64,000 bases of DNA from Synanceia verrucosa (Eukaryota; Chordata; Actinopteri; Perciformes; Synanceiidae), in assembly GCA_029721515.1 (NCBI GenBank), contig CM056558.1, positions 12,555,240-12,619,239 on the forward strand. The letters run 5' to 3'. The notes under the pieces are model-generated. The model saw only the letters and a program-made list of their open reading frames with translations. It made no database searches and was not told where the DNA came from. Of the stretch, positions 10,510-22,339 are shown piece after piece. How positions within the stretch are numbered: the first letter of the stretch is position 1; the number at the start of each line of letters is the position of its first letter. The position numbers were made by a program, and so were the translations under genes.

Positions 10510-11477
10510 CCTAAAACACCCCAACTGTCACTCTTTTATACTACAACCCAGGGGAAGGCTACCTTTCTCCCCTGAGGCTGTCGAAGACGGAAAGTGTTAT
10601 TTAGAAATTCACAGGAGGAAAAAGCAGAGTATTAATTCAAGATAGACAGGACCCAAATGTCGGCCAATGCCATCAAAAAAGACACAGCTGTCCTCACCCT
10701 CCCTGGCTGTCATACTCTCTTTCTCATCTTCAAGGACTCCTGGCTCTGCCAAATTTTTCTTCCTCTCCATCTTCCATGCTCTTAGCCACTTCCGCTTGCA
10801 AAACTCTTTCACTTTCTCTGTCATTGCCTTAATTTTCCTCTCTCCAATTTCCCTTTTTCACTTCCTCTCTTTCAGGCTCCAAGTTTCTATTGCACCACAC
10901 TTCTTCTTTCTGCCTTCCAACATTCCCTCCTCGCCTTCCTCCTGGTGGAATTACTGTAGTGTGCTGGTGAGATGCTAATTAGCAGGTGGTGTAGAGAGAC
11001 ACATTGGCATCCTTTCACAGAAAACACATTGACACCAAGGTCACATGCACTACCCATACTGTTTATAGCAATCACCTGAAGGTCTGATTAATGTTTGAGT
11101 TAATCAGTGATACAGGAAGGAGTTTAGCGGTGGGCGTGCAAGAGAGAGGAATGGAAACAGAGATAGAGAGACCAGTAATATGTATCTCAGCATGTTTAAT
11201 GACCAAGTTTACGTCTTTCAGCAGTGATATATTAGTGTGTGTAAGACATGCAGTTAAATAGAGCTGAGTATTTCACCATGAATGAATTTAATTTCAAACC
11301 ATTTCTAACTAATGCAAGTCTTTGTGTATAATTCTAAGGGACTTCTTTTTTTTCAATATATGGCCCCAGCAATGGGTTGATATTCTATTATTTTTAGCAA
11401 ATATCATGAATTATTTTACTCGCCTGATTCTCAGTGTCATTGAAGGTGAGTTATCTGTACATGTGCTGTCAGCAACA

Positions 11478-11481
<4 letters not shown>
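10510..11481. other. No gene; pyrimidine-rich tract
   Basis: From about 10670 to 10940 the plus strand is dominated by C and T with few purines. This produces a Ser/Phe/Leu-rich 103-codon frame (10667-10978) and its minus-strand counterpart (10609-10824). These are compositional artefacts. No domain or RNA gene was recognised. Confidence 0.6.
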
Positions 11482-11535
<54 letters not shown>

Positions 11536-11539
11536 TTTT
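11482..11539. repeat. (AT)n microsatellite with T run
   Basis: An alternating AT tract of about 45 bases is followed by 13 T. The Ile-Tyr runs in frames 11322-11646 are produced by it. Confidence 0.95.
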
Positions 11540-14204
11540 GTCTTTTAATTCATGTATACAGGCAGAACTGTTTAAAAGTATTTCTTTCAGTCAGTCAAGG
11601 TGGAAGAGCTTCTGAAACAACTCAGCTTCTCAGAATGGGTCTTTAATGCCACATCTTGAGTGGAGACACTAAATACGACTTAGTGTCTAGCTAATTACCT
11701 TCCATTATGATTAGTACAACATCTGCTGCCTGGACCTTTTTACCAAGGTGGAAATAGAAGCTGGTACTTAAAAGTGAGAACATTATTTATCATTTTAGAA
11801 TTATACAATTTCTGGAATTTTATCATTATTTTTTTCTGAAAAAAAAACAAACAAAATAACAGATGGCATCAATGCCCACCAATGTCTCCATTCACCACAT
11901 TTGTCAATGCTGTAATTTACCGTTCAACCCTTGGAGAGAGAATATTCGTCTTTTTGCAAATGGTGACTTTGAACAAAGCTCTCAAAATGATCAGTAAATC
12001 CTCATTGGCTTCATGATGGACTGTCATAATAAAGACCATGATACGAGCTCTGGAGACAGAAATGATACTTTATTGCAGATGTGACTGCCAGCATTGCTTG
12101 GATACAAATGGGGCTCCAAATGTTGGGAGGTTTTAATGTGGTTTTAACAGTTTTGGCACAGGGACTATAGCCTGCTTGGGGTCACAAGATGATAATGTAT
12201 GCTGATCAGTGCTAAACCCCCACAGAGTAAATGTGCTTTCTAAGAAGCAGCCAAGTCAAAGTCAAGATGTATTTCCTTATTCTGGCCACAGCATGGCACT
12301 CTTCAAATTTAAATGGGACCTCTTTCCTGACAGTTTTGTTATCTGCTGTGGCATTTGGCGACAATTTTGAAGCATTATGGGAGACTCTCACCATCTCCCC
12401 ACAACCCTTTCCTTGTATTTAGATTCCCTGATGAATCCCATCCGTGACAAACCAATCACACATGCCCACCAGTGAAGGGACAGTGCTACAATCGGGCATA
12501 GAGGGGTTTTAAGGAGTGCTTCCTTTGAAATTAGAGCACAACTCCACTGAAATTAATCCTCTTTCCTCCCTACTCACTGTTTTTATTTCAAAGTCCCTCT
12601 GCTGAAGATCCCCACTGGGTGGTTAGTCCTTCCAGTCAACAGTGAGACTGACATCAACGTAGCCATCTCATTACTCTCCAAGGGAGGTCAGCGCTATCAA
12701 GTGGAGTGGTGCTATAAAATAAATTGAATGTTCCGCTGAGGCAAATGTTGAAGGTGATGGACAGTGAGGGCCCCTGCTCAGAACCACAGCGCTCTGCTGC
12801 TCCCCTGGGTGCTGCAGAATGGGACCTGAGCTAAGCAGCTGGATGACTGTCTGGGAGAAAAAGGGTTGCAGTCAGAATTAAACATGAGCAACCCGACCAA
12901 TGTGGTATGTTGGCCATCCGTCACTCTCTGGAGCTAGGAGAGGTTACCTGTGCACATCCAGCAGGCCTGTCAGGTATTCGAATAGACACACTTGACTGCA
13001 CAGAGGTGAAATCAGAATTGCAGATGTGGAAGGAGAGGGAGGGGGAGGACGGAGCCGATCAATGTGAAGTGAACGCCCAGAGTACGAAAATGTGGTGAGA
13101 TGGTCTGTATTTCTCTCTCTGGTTTTGGCCAAAGATAATCTTATGCTGCAGTTCCACTTGTCATTTCAATGTGATGTTTGCGCTCTGATTCGAAAAATCA
13201 CAGTTTATGACGGTAAATTACTTGAATTCACCACTTGGCCTGCACATATTTTTTATGTATTAATTTAAAGCAGAGTTCTGGTTATTTTCCTGGATCCTGT
13301 GAGGGATATTCTAAAATCCATTTATTCAATGTTTGACTACTCAGTGGTTTGTCTAAAAAAATGATCTACAGAAATGCCTATATTTACAGTATTTTGGGAT
13401 TTCCTGTGCACTTAAGACAAACATTTTTGACCATTTTAATGATTAAACCATATTTCCAAGATGCCAACATGACTATGTATCATCATATGTGGTTGCCTTG
13501 ATATTAGAGGTTAAAATAAACATTGTCAGATGACATCCCAAAATGGCTAGGGAAAAATGTCAGTTAAGACTGTACTTTCCCATTAGCACTGCTATGTTGA
13601 AAAATACATGCGTTAGATCAGCTTTTAAAGTCTTAGACTGTGGCCTCCCTTCAGACAAAGCTTGGAAAAATAAAGAATTATTGTATTTTTTGATAACCTG
13701 CCACTGCAGAAATCTAGCAGCCACTCAGTATATTCCCACCGTTTTTTTTTTTTGGGTGGTGAGTGAAGCAAATCTAGAAGCCATATGCATATTTCATCTG
13801 CATTTGGCTATTAGTTGGTGCTGTTTTCCAACTGTGTACAGACTATACACCAAATACATTTTGTCAAAGAGAATTCATTAGTTTCTGACTCTGGAAAAGT
13901 GGGAAACTACTTAACTATGTCTTTAATCAAATCACACACATTGAAGCTATTCTATGTGATCTTCTTTTGATATCTAATGTAATTACTAATGTATATATGT
14001 ATTTTTTAACTTCCTGAGTCTCCCCTGAATCTGTTCAGAGCCCTGTGGGGAGGCTTGCCTCACACTTTGAAAATCTCTGCTTAACATGCTTCAGAAGTGG
14101 TGCTCTCGGACTTCATTTGAAAATCTTGCAGCCTATAGAGCAAGACACATGTATCTCTGTTATGGAGCATGATAATTAATCAACTTTTGCTCAGAATTGA
14201 TTGC
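11540..14204. other. No gene recognised
   Basis: Unique AT-rich sequence. A 9-bp perfect stem with a 7-base loop lies at 11664-11688 (AGACACTAA / TTAGTGTCT); such stems are expected about twice by chance in 64 kb. The segment 12590-12880 is less AT-rich and could be conserved, but no coding frame is present. Plus-strand frame 13543-13881 (112 codons) is unrecognised. Confidence 0.55.
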
Positions 14205-14490
14205 TTATTAGAGCTGTAATCATTCATTGATTAGTAGTTAAATCCTAATTTACTTGGCAATTGAATATTTAAAAAAAAAAACTCTGAATCCAACTTCTAA
14301 ATTGTGAATATTTTACTCAATTATGAAAGTAAACTGAATATGTTTCAGCTGTGGGCAAAAAAAAAAAAAAAAAAAAAAAATTTAAAATGTCATATTTGAC
14401 TTGGGAAACACTGATCAGCATTTTCTGACAATTATAGACCAAACAACTAAATGATTCGTCAATAAAATAACTATTAGTTGTAGCCCTATT
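14205..14490 (+). mobile_element. MITE-like teleost repeat, copy 1 (AATCGATT-type ends)
   Basis: This is a diverged copy of a very common teleost repeat with terminal inverted similarity ('AGAGCTGTAATCATT' at the left, 'TAGTTGTAGCCCT' at the right). Its interior landmarks are 'CTCTGAATCCAACTTCTAAA', 'GTAAACTGAATATGTTTCAG', 'GGGAAACACTGATCAGCA' and 'TTATAGACCAAACAACTAAA'. Related copies in this window lie at 24558-24822, 34022-34300 and, in part, 46456-46588, all in the same orientation. It has no coding capacity. The 24-A run at 14357-14380 interrupts the copy where the family normally has 'GGACAAAACAAGACATTTG'. Confidence 0.85.
14357..14380. repeat. Poly(A) run
   Basis: 24 consecutive A lie inside the MITE-like copy, probably an expanded A-rich segment of the element itself and not a retroposition tail, since the element continues on both sides. 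Confidence 0.95.
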
Positions 14491-15561
14491 AGTTATTATT
14501 TCTGAAGTAGGATTTGGATTGAACTTATATTTTGGCATTGCATCACACCACTCCACCGCAGAATGTCACTCCTTTCTCTGTACTGCTTGGAGATTTTACT
14601 GCATGTTTAATATGTGGTCCTGATTCCCTGAACTTGTAAGCTATCCCATTTCATTTTCAGACGCATGCAGACTTTGAAAGAAGCAACATACTGTGTAATA
14701 GTGGTATGTTTTTTTCCATAAAGTGCCACAAATCATTTATCTAAATCTGTGTGGCAAAGGGAATACTTGACTTTGTTGGAGAGGAGAATACTTTTGCTGA
14801 AGTCTTGTATTGAAAGGTTGCTACTTGAAAATAACAATGTAGCTTGCAGGCCTGGCACAGAGACAATTTGAAATGTGAGCTCAATTATATGTATTCATGA
14901 CCTCACAAATGGCATATGTTGTTCGTTATAGGGAGTAACTAGTTCTAACGTGGATATTCACTGACAAACGGTAAAGTAATTATTCGCCTGTAATGACTGA
15001 CATAAAGCATGATGAGTCAGACAAATTGTTTTAGAAATGAAGAAAAGGGTGACTGGTTCAGCTTTTTCACACAGGTCATTTTTTTACAAGAAGGGATGAT
15101 CACATCCAGCTACACTTAAGATGAAGAATTTAAAACAAAATCTTTTCAGTCTCCAAAGAAAGTATTACTTGATGGTTTCCCAGAAACACCAGGGAAAGGG
15201 GCAAGCTCACAACTATTTGCAACAACTGTATTTGCAACAACTGTCCTCCAATGCACTGCGGGAGAAGCAATTTGTTGGAAGAAGTAAGTCCATTTAGCCC
15301 CAACAGAAAGGTGGCCAGCAGGCTTAATTGAGGTCTCAGGCTGTATTTAAAAGCAGTTAATATTTTTTGGACACAGCAGTTTTTTTTTTTTTGTTGTTTT
15401 TTTTTTAGCAGGCATCGAAGGGCTGAATACATATTTCATTAATGGAAAAGACAACTTGACTCGCTTGTTTTGTAATTCTGAGCTGCCCCCGTGTTGCTCC
15501 CCGGAAGGACCACTTGTGAGATATGCTGCTTTTCTTTATCTAGTACTGTAAAACATTCAAG
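14491..15561. other. No gene recognised; small tandem duplication
   Basis: ATTTGCAACAACTGT is duplicated exactly in tandem at 15215-15229 and 15230-15244. T runs lie near 15380-15410 and give the Lys-rich minus-strand frame 15130-15432. No coding or RNA gene is recognised. Confidence 0.6.
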
Positions 15562-15893
15562 CAATTTTACAAATTACAAATTTGCCTCAGAGAGCTTTAC
15601 AATCTGTACAGGATATGATACCCTCTGTCCTTTTCAAACCACCCTCACGTTGACCAAGGACAACCCCCCCCCCCACAGATGTGTGCAATAGATGTTATTT
15701 GTACAGAGTAACAACAATGAGAAACACAATCCACTCCATATGACAACAGCTAATACATATGAAATTGTATAATGACAAAATGTCCAAGGGGATGAAGAGC
15801 ACCACCAATCCACCGGCAATGGACCCTGAGCAACATGTCCTCCTCTCCACCATGCCAACCAGATGAAGCCTGGGCAGCACATCCTCCTCTGTC
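15562..15893 (+). mobile_element. Interspersed teleost repeat, copy 2 (same family as 5028-5600)
   Basis: It shares 'TTTGCCTCAGAGAGCTTTAC', 'AATCTGTACAGGATATGA', 'ACCCTCTGTCCTTT', 'GTCCAAGGGGATGAAGA' and the 'CCTCCTCTCCACCATGCC' unit with the 5-kb copy. It lacks that copy's 'GGAAAAACTCCCC...GGGATCCCTC' segment, replaced by a C run at 15664-15674, but keeps the 'GTGCAATAGATG' segment missing there. Minus-strand frames at 15634-16016 derive from it. Boundaries are approximate. Confidence 0.8.
15664..15674. repeat. Poly(C) run
   Basis: Eleven consecutive C lie within the repeat copy at the point where the second half of the family's A-rich segment is missing. Confidence 0.9.
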
Positions 15894-16121
15894 ATTTGCT
15901 GTTAGCAGTGCAGCATAAAACAGTGATCTCTTACCTTGCTGACTTTTATACATACCCTTTAACAATATATGACAATAGCTTTCCTTTATTGCCTGAAAAT
16001 ATGAAGTCTTCTCCATGGGCTGTTGTGCCAGAGCATGTTAAAAACTCTCTAAAGAATGTGAGTGAATACAGTGTTTAATGACATAACAATGCATAGCTTA
16101 TCTTTCACTTGCTTGCTCTAC
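15894..16121. other. No gene recognised
   Basis: Short unique spacer between two repeats. Nothing is supported. Confidence 0.5.
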
Positions 16122-16441
16122 TGCTGCATTCAACATTAGGCACGACCTTTTCAATGGAAGCCAGTGACATGAAGCTACAAACTGATACCCATGTGCTACA
16201 AATACAGTTGAGGTCTCAGTTTTTTCACTGCTCCAATGACATGGTGACACATCAACCAATCACAGTTTTGTTTCACCCTGTTCTGTTCCACCTTAAAAAA
16301 AACTGCCATTAGCCAGTTCCCAGTACCATTTTATGACATAACTACGTCAACGAGCACTTGAGCAACACATCAGCGGCTATGACTCAAGAATGTAGTTGGC
16401 TGATTTTGTTGCTTTTGTTGCTCTTGGTGTGAACACAGCTT
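16122..16441. mobile_element. MITE-like element with 'host-type' TIRs (probable)
   Basis: The right end 'GTTGCTCTTGGTGTGAACAC' followed by AGCTT is, in reverse complement, similar to the left end 'GCTGCATTCAACATTAGGCA'. Both resemble the widespread teleost TIR 'GCGTTCACACC-AAACGCGA'. The interior includes the 'CATCAACCAATCACAG' segment typical of these elements. There is no coding capacity. TIR identity is moderate and no target-site duplication was established. Confidence 0.5.
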
Positions 16442-17809
16442 CAGAGTCCAAGAGATGCATGCACACTGTTAGACACGCATGCAATTTACTTACATTAAAC
16501 CCCTTTCTGGAAGCTTGGATAGAGACAATGAAGAACCAGGCAAGTCTTTGGCTCATTCCCTCCAACACCACAACAAAAAAAATCACAACAGAGCTACTCC
16601 TGACCTGTAAGCCCTCACTCTTTTATGACAAGCGCTACACAATCATGCTGTCTGGCCAAAATTATTCAGTGACTCTCAAAAACGTGATGATAATATGTCT
16701 GCAACTCGCCTTCCTGGTCTCTTCTCCCCTCTTATCTGCTTGTTTCTGATTCATGTCGCCTCAGTGGCACGCCAAGTTAGCCCTGTGCCTGTGTTTTTCT
16801 CAGTGTTTTTCTAATGCATCAACTTGTAAACCAATTTAGCCGCTGGCGCCTTAAAACTATTTTGGCATGAAACAGCTATTGCAGCATTTAGCCTCCCTTT
16901 CCTCCACTGCCAGTAAATGTTTAAATATGTTGCAGTTTTGTCTGAAGGACTGTGTCACTGCACATGGCTAGTCTGCAGATGCCTACAAGATAACAGCACA
17001 CCTTTTTACTGGCAAATGTTGTTCCAGTGTTGTGGTTCAGCCTGTCGTTGCTAAAAAAATGGAGCTTTTTTACTCAGGGATAAAAATTATTCAAACAAGT
17101 TCACTGGGAGTATGCTTCTAAGCCACTTAGTTTTAAAAAAAAAATCTTTCAAAGATATTTTCTAAGAAATCCACTTTTATCCTCCACAAAGCTTTGGATA
17201 TAATGATTGATCACACACTATTCTGGGGACAGAAGGGGGCATAGTTTAATCTTGGTAACTTAATCCACTTTTTAACCACTTGACCTTGAGTATTCAGCTG
17301 TTCCAAGGCCATCTCAGACAGTGATCATATGATAAAGAGGATCCACAGCTGGATACACAAACTGTAGGAAGACATATCAAAATGACCACATTTTTGTCCA
17401 GTCTTTTTGTCCAACCTTATATACTTTAGGCTACTTTATGAGGAGAAAAAAAGAAGATATTGTCTCTTTTAGGAAGGACAGTAACATTTTGAGTTTTTGC
17501 CCATTTTTTGGCTTGCTTTTTAAGATGCTTATTATCCCAGAGCAAGGGAATGACAAGTGGCATCTTCCAGCTAAAAGGCCAGCAGTATCTGAAGTCAATC
17601 AATACAGTGAGATGGATGATGCTACTGATGCAGATGCTAAGTGCCTTCCTTTGTTTGGATCCTTACACTTCAGCCTGCAGCCTTCTTCTTACAAGTCCCA
17701 AATGTCATCTATTTCATCAGTGGCACCATTTAATTACTGCTTCCTTATTAGTCCTTTATCTGAAGGGCCATAAGTCTTCAGGCAAGTGTCATTATTTTGA
17801 GTGTGACAT
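16442..17809. other. No gene recognised
   Basis: Open frames at 16377-16749 and 17438-17837 reach 109-117 codons but overlap in different frames and lack recognisable domains. An A run lies near 17136. Unique sequence otherwise. Confidence 0.55.
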
Positions 17810-18010
17810 TAATGGAATCAATATTTTGACACCCTGACTTCCCAATGCAGGTAATTGAAGTCACAGGTGTAGTAGGTAATCGAGTTGTGGGGGGAATGAT
17901 TGACAGGTAATAGGATAAGGACTCTCTGAGCTCTGAGGCTCTGACATTGTCCCAGAGCCTATTCTGTGCATCATGAAAATTAATTTTAGTTGGTTCAGAG
18001 TTAAAAAGGT
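17810..18010. promoter_or_regulatory. Candidate enhancer or conserved element with PBX-MEIS/PREP motif
   Basis: The decamer TGATTGACAG at 17897-17906 is an exact match to the published PBX-PREP/MEIS composite site, set among homeodomain-like cores ('GGTAATTGAAG', 'GGTAATCGAG', 'TTAATTTTAG'). No open frame or repeat is present. One exact decamer on either strand is expected about 0.1 times in 64 kb, so it is suggestive but not proof. Functional assignment is inference only. Confidence 0.3.
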
Positions 18011-19126
18011 TAGTTCTCTTTCCTGTAACATTATTTTAACATTCAGCAAACTGGAATTCTCTCATTTTTGTTGTTGTTGCATTCTCTGTTCCTAAATGTG
18101 TTTAGATGTGAATTGTTGTTTCAGCGGGGGGGTTATTATTGAAAAAAACATATGTTGTTAATATGTTTTAGACCTGCATACTCATAAAGACTGAGTTAGT
18201 TCTCATGAAGAAAAGTTGGCTAGTCAGCACCCTTCAAATTGATTCTTACAACGTGATGATCTCGAGAAAGAGATTCTGCTTTCTCAAGGAGGAGATTGCA
18301 TTGGAAGTATTTCTGCTTCTGTTTATAGTCAGAGTAGTCCGAGTTCATTGGATGAAATGCAATCCTGGAACCCACCAACTAACGTCTGTTGATGATTTTA
18401 CCTTTCATTGGTTTAAAATTTGTTTGCAAACTGGCTACTTGTGAAACAATCCTCTTGTACACGCCATCTGTCAACTGCAAGTCCCGTCTCGCATCTCAAG
18501 TTGCTGACCGGACTGTGAACAATGAGCAGAGCATGGGAAAGGATTAAAAGAAATGTTTGCTATCTAAAAAATGTGAATAAAACTGTGAACAGTTCTGTCT
18601 GATTCTCTAACGTTGGAACAGCTGAGCCTTCTATTGTTACTTGCCCTCTATTCATTTGTATTTTAGGCCTGTTCAGCACATTGGTCAAGGCGGTTGTTTT
18701 AAAATATGCTATACAATAAATTAATAAATACATGTATATGAATGTAGTGCAGAAGAGATAACTTTGTCACAATCACAGAATAAATTTACATTAAATTATG
18801 AAAGGGATGTCACCTCATCCTCTCTCCTCAGAAAATATTCTGAACTAAACTAAACTTAGCTTGTTATATTGACAGGACCTGCTCCGCATTGTGGTGTGTT
18901 TTTGTTTGCTCCGGATGCTGATGTTCTGTCGTTATCCATGGCTAGCACAGCGCTCCAGGCAAAGCCTCAGCCAAAAGAAAGCTGGCCGAGTAATTGCACA
19001 TCTTACTGTCAAAACAGAGACGCAGGGAAAGGAAGAAGAGCAGAGAGAGAGCGAAGGGGAAAGTGAGAGAAAGTGAAAGAGGCCAACAGCGAGGCTCATT
19101 TTAAGCAGCAACTAAAAGCATGATAT
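18011..19126. other. No gene recognised
   Basis: Unique sequence. The portion 18870-19070 is richer in GC and ends in a purine-rich stretch (GAGAGAGAGCGAAGGGG). Two overlapping frames (18869-19066 and 18891-19076) are unrecognised. Confidence 0.55.
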
Positions 19127-19127
19127 C

Positions 19128-19142
19128 ACACACACACACACA
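19128..19142. repeat. Short (CA)n microsatellite
   Basis: About seven CA units. Confidence 0.85.
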
Positions 19143-19181
19143 ATACAGTGCATACGTACACTCAGAGGTTAACTAACCCCT

Positions 19182-19505
19182 AATTTCCACTGGAAGCTGA
19201 ACGATGCCGACGATGCCCCCTAACCCTAACCCTAACCCGCCGACATCCATCATCCGTCAATACACACCAGATCCTCCTGCTGCTGCTCAGCTGGACAGCT
19301 GGAATTGCGAGAACAAGATCTCGCTGATTAATGAGATCTCGCAAATTCATGTATAATCGTGTGACATAGCGGGTTATAGCAGAGCGTCAGTGAAAGAGAA
19401 CCACCCCGTGTCCACTGAGTAAAAGGAAATTGATTATACATTTATATGAACGCAGATTAATTTTGAAAATAAACCTGATGTTTTATTTTGTGTTCAGTGG
19501 AAATT
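19182..19505. mobile_element. Inverted-repeat element containing a telomere-type array (candidate MITE)
   Basis: AATTTCCACTG at 19182-19192 is the exact reverse complement of 19495-19505, bounding about 324 bp. The interior is distinctive: a 'GATGCCGACGATGCC' stretch, the telomere-type array at 19218-19238, and a potential stem formed by 'AATTGCGAGA' and 'TCTCGCAAATT' around 19311-19348. No coding frame is present. The layout fits a short non-autonomous DNA transposon, but no flanking target-site duplication was found and the inverted repeat is short. Confidence 0.45.
19218..19238 (+). repeat. Interstitial telomere-type repeat (CCCTAA)3.5
   Basis: Three full CCCTAA units plus CCC, exact matches to the vertebrate telomere repeat on the C-strand. 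Short internal arrays of this kind are known in vertebrate genomes and are usually attributed to repair events or to sequence carried by a mobile element. It sits within the inverted-repeat element. Confidence 0.9.
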
Positions 19506-19711
19506 GACACATTGATTTGAATGGAAATGTATCGGGTCCTTGCAGCAGTCACTACACCTCATTTGTGGCACCCAATAACATTTAATCTATATGATTCAGG
19601 AACAGACACTTTTTTATTTAAAAAAAAAAAATGTAGGCTGGACCTAACATATTTATAATGGATACCATGCTACTGTAGATAATTTTTTGCTTCTTATTCT
19701 TTACCTAGGCC

Positions 19712-19804
19712 CTTGTTTATGTTGTTTGCACTATCCACACTATGCCACTGTAACACTGTAAATTTCCCTGTTGGTGGGATGAATAAAGATTTATCTTATC
19801 TAAT
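19712..19804 (+). mobile_element. LINE/SINE-type 3' tail fragment
   Basis: 'GCACTATCCACACTATGCCA', 'CTGTAAATTTCCCTGTTGG' and 'GATGAATAAAGATTTATCTT' match the 3' end I recall for teleost non-LTR elements ('AATTTCCC...GGGATNAATAAAG' with a short TATC/ATCT-type tail). Only this 3' stub, under 100 bp, is visible, as expected for a heavily 5'-truncated insertion. The exact family is not determined. Confidence 0.65.
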
Positions 19805-21051
19805 AAGTGTATGAATCTTTTTGAAATACACTTCTTAAAATATATATCCATGGTGAGTGATATTTTTTACTCTTTTATTAAAACAACTTACAAATATGGA
19901 AATAATGATTAAGCTGCTATTATCTTCCATAACATTTTTTCACTTAGATCAAATTAATTACATTTTACTTTTTAATGGTAGAATGAAATCAAGAAATCAA
20001 GACTTTATTCCATAAACATAAAACAATTACTGATAAGTAACAGTATCTATCTCTGTGTGTTTTAGAGAGGATATGAGTTGAATTTCTTTTGCTTTAACAT
20101 CAAGAACAATGTCTATTTAAGGGACATTTTCATTTGCATCACTTACTTGTGTGGAGCTTTAATTTAAAAAAATGGAAAGCCAACTTTTGGGGTTGAGTTT
20201 AGTAATTTAATGCATGGCAGCACAACTCTGGTTGACACTTTGTTCTAAGTTTCATTATTAAGTTCTGGCCAGCTTGTTTGACTTAAAATTATGATTTTAA
20301 CTATTTTTTTGCTGACTGTGACTACAGCTTCTCTTATCTTGCATTTTCAATGTTGAGCTTAGTGTTATTCAGTTATACATGGATAGTGTCTACAGTACAA
20401 GGTTACATTCCTATAAGCCTGAGTAATGCACTTTCTCATAATGTAAGGGTTACGCTCATTTCTCAACTTCGCTTTTTCTGGAAAATCCCAGATCTGTGTT
20501 TTAAGGAGACGTCTCCGCCGACTCCTCAGCAAATTCATCAACTTGAACAAATGCTGTTATTTTTTATTTTTTACCTTTTCACTTCTAAAATACCATGAGC
20601 TACACTATCATTGAAAAAATAAATACTGTACTTTGCATTGAAGCATTGCACCAGGTCACACATAGAGTAGATTAAGATTGTATGTTGTTCAAGGTTACAA
20701 ATGGGCAAGTCATGACAGGCCTCCTGATTCTGCTTGGCACTCAAGCACTCAAGAAGCACACATTTCATCACAATGACTCAAGTCAGACCTGAGGTGGCCT
20801 TGACTGATATATTCCCAAGAGCGCAAAAAAATCTTTCATGTGGAAGGCATAACCTTCACTATTACCACCAATCATTTCCCCAGCTCTCTCTTATATGCAC
20901 AGAAAGCATAAAGTGTTTATGACCCCATGTTCCAGAGGTCACATTCAGACTTTTATTCGTTACTCTGTCACGTCAAATACCCCTATCAGCTTTCCCCATC
21001 CAATGCATTTATGTGACTAAGGTGGTTAAACAAAAATGCAGTGAGAGGTGC
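19805..21051. other. No gene recognised
   Basis: Very AT-rich unique sequence. Overlapping frames on opposite strands at 20350-20598 and 20365-20550 are unrecognised. Confidence 0.55.
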
Positions 21052-21071
21052 TGACCCCGACCTTTGACCCC
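21052..21071 (-). promoter_or_regulatory. Nuclear-receptor-like direct repeat (possible)
   Basis: On the minus strand the sequence reads GGGGTCAAAGGTCGGGGTCA: a DR1-type pair (GGGTCA, A, AGGTCG) followed directly by a third half-site (GGGTCA). DR1 elements bind HNF4, COUP-TF or RXR/PPAR-type receptors. No promoter or gene is nearby in the window, so occupancy is speculative. Confidence 0.25.
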
Positions 21072-22339
21072 GCAGAAACGTACATACAAATGTTGAGCCA
21101 ATAACTAGCTTCCTTCTCGGGAACGGGAGCAGTTGCTGACAGGTAATTTGTTGGCCGCATCAGACAAGAGAGGAGGGAGGGACAGAAAGATTTTAAACAA
21201 ATGAGTTGCTTATGTGGGTTGCAATGTAAATATTTAGTATGAACTTACCAACTGATTGTAGCAAGACATGATGGGATGGAGGAGATCTGTGAAATGGTCA
21301 CCAGATTCAGAAAACTGCTATTTGTAAGATGAAATTATATTTTTCTACTGATAAAGAGAACTGAGGGTACTGGACAATTGTATGCCTGAACAATTACTGG
21401 TTATAAATGAGCATTTAAGTGCTTTTAGTCAATGTACAGTATAAAAATTATAATGTTATTAGTTGACTGCACATGTGGAAACAAGCAGGAAGTATAGATT
21501 TTTCAATATAACCCCCTCCACTCATGAACGTTGCCAAGTGATCATATTTCTAAGTCTTTGGATTTTGCTCTTTGAGGTATTTTATGATTTTTAAGAGGAA
21601 AACCGGAGAGCCCTGCTTATTCAATTCATCTAAAGCTGGCTTTATAATTTACTTTGGGCACAGGTTCGGTAAGGCTAAAGCAGTGAATGAGAGGGCACTA
21701 ACATTAGTGCCCAGGAAAAAAAAGAAAAGAAAAAACTTTCTCCAGCTGGGAGAATGGACCTTGGCCTGCAGGCCAGAAGCACAAGGCCTCATAATTGGCC
21801 CAGTCCAAAGGGATTTATAGATTTTCACATTCAAATTTATATTGTCTGGTTTGCATTTGGGAGGTAAGAGGATAGGCTTACCTTTTTGGCTAAAGCACTG
21901 CTTTATTAAACCTCACAGGAAAAGAATGGTGAGTCCATTGAGGTGAAACTGGACAGGAGAGATAATACTGTATCATAACTTAATACTGAATGGGAAATCT
22001 GCCAAGTGAAACAGTTTATGTATTTTTACATATTGAAAGTATAAGTTTACCATAGGAAGTACATGTTAAACTATCTCTAATTATATTTCCATTTATATAC
22101 CAGCATAGTTACTTTATCACATAATAGATAAATCATATAATTGCAATTTCTTTGCATACACTAAATCTACAACTTTAATTTTCTCTGACTAGAGGAGTTC
22201 TGTGTGATGTTTCAAGTTGTCTATGAACAGTTTTAGTTTTTATCATTTAAAAGTAATTACCTCATTCATGAGTAATAACCTCCACAAAAAAACTGTAGTG
22301 TTCTGACAGACTTTATATTTGCCATTTATATATACGTAC
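21072..22339. other. No gene recognised; short palindromes
   Basis: GGGCACTAA/TTAGTGCCC forms an inverted repeat with a 2-base centre at 21693-21712, and TGGCCTGCAGGCCA at 21762-21775 is a perfect palindrome. Both are near chance expectation. The Lys-rich stretch in the plus frame 21572-21820 comes from an A/G-rich tract. No gene is recognised. Confidence 0.55.

Noticed and set aside
11322..11646. Frames with Ile-Tyr repeats
   Set aside because: Translation of the (AT)n microsatellite.
11664..11688. 9-bp stem-loop
   Set aside because: About two equivalent structures are expected by chance.
21762..21775. 14-bp perfect palindrome TGGCCTGCAGGCCA
   Set aside because: Several such palindromes are expected by chance in 64 kb.
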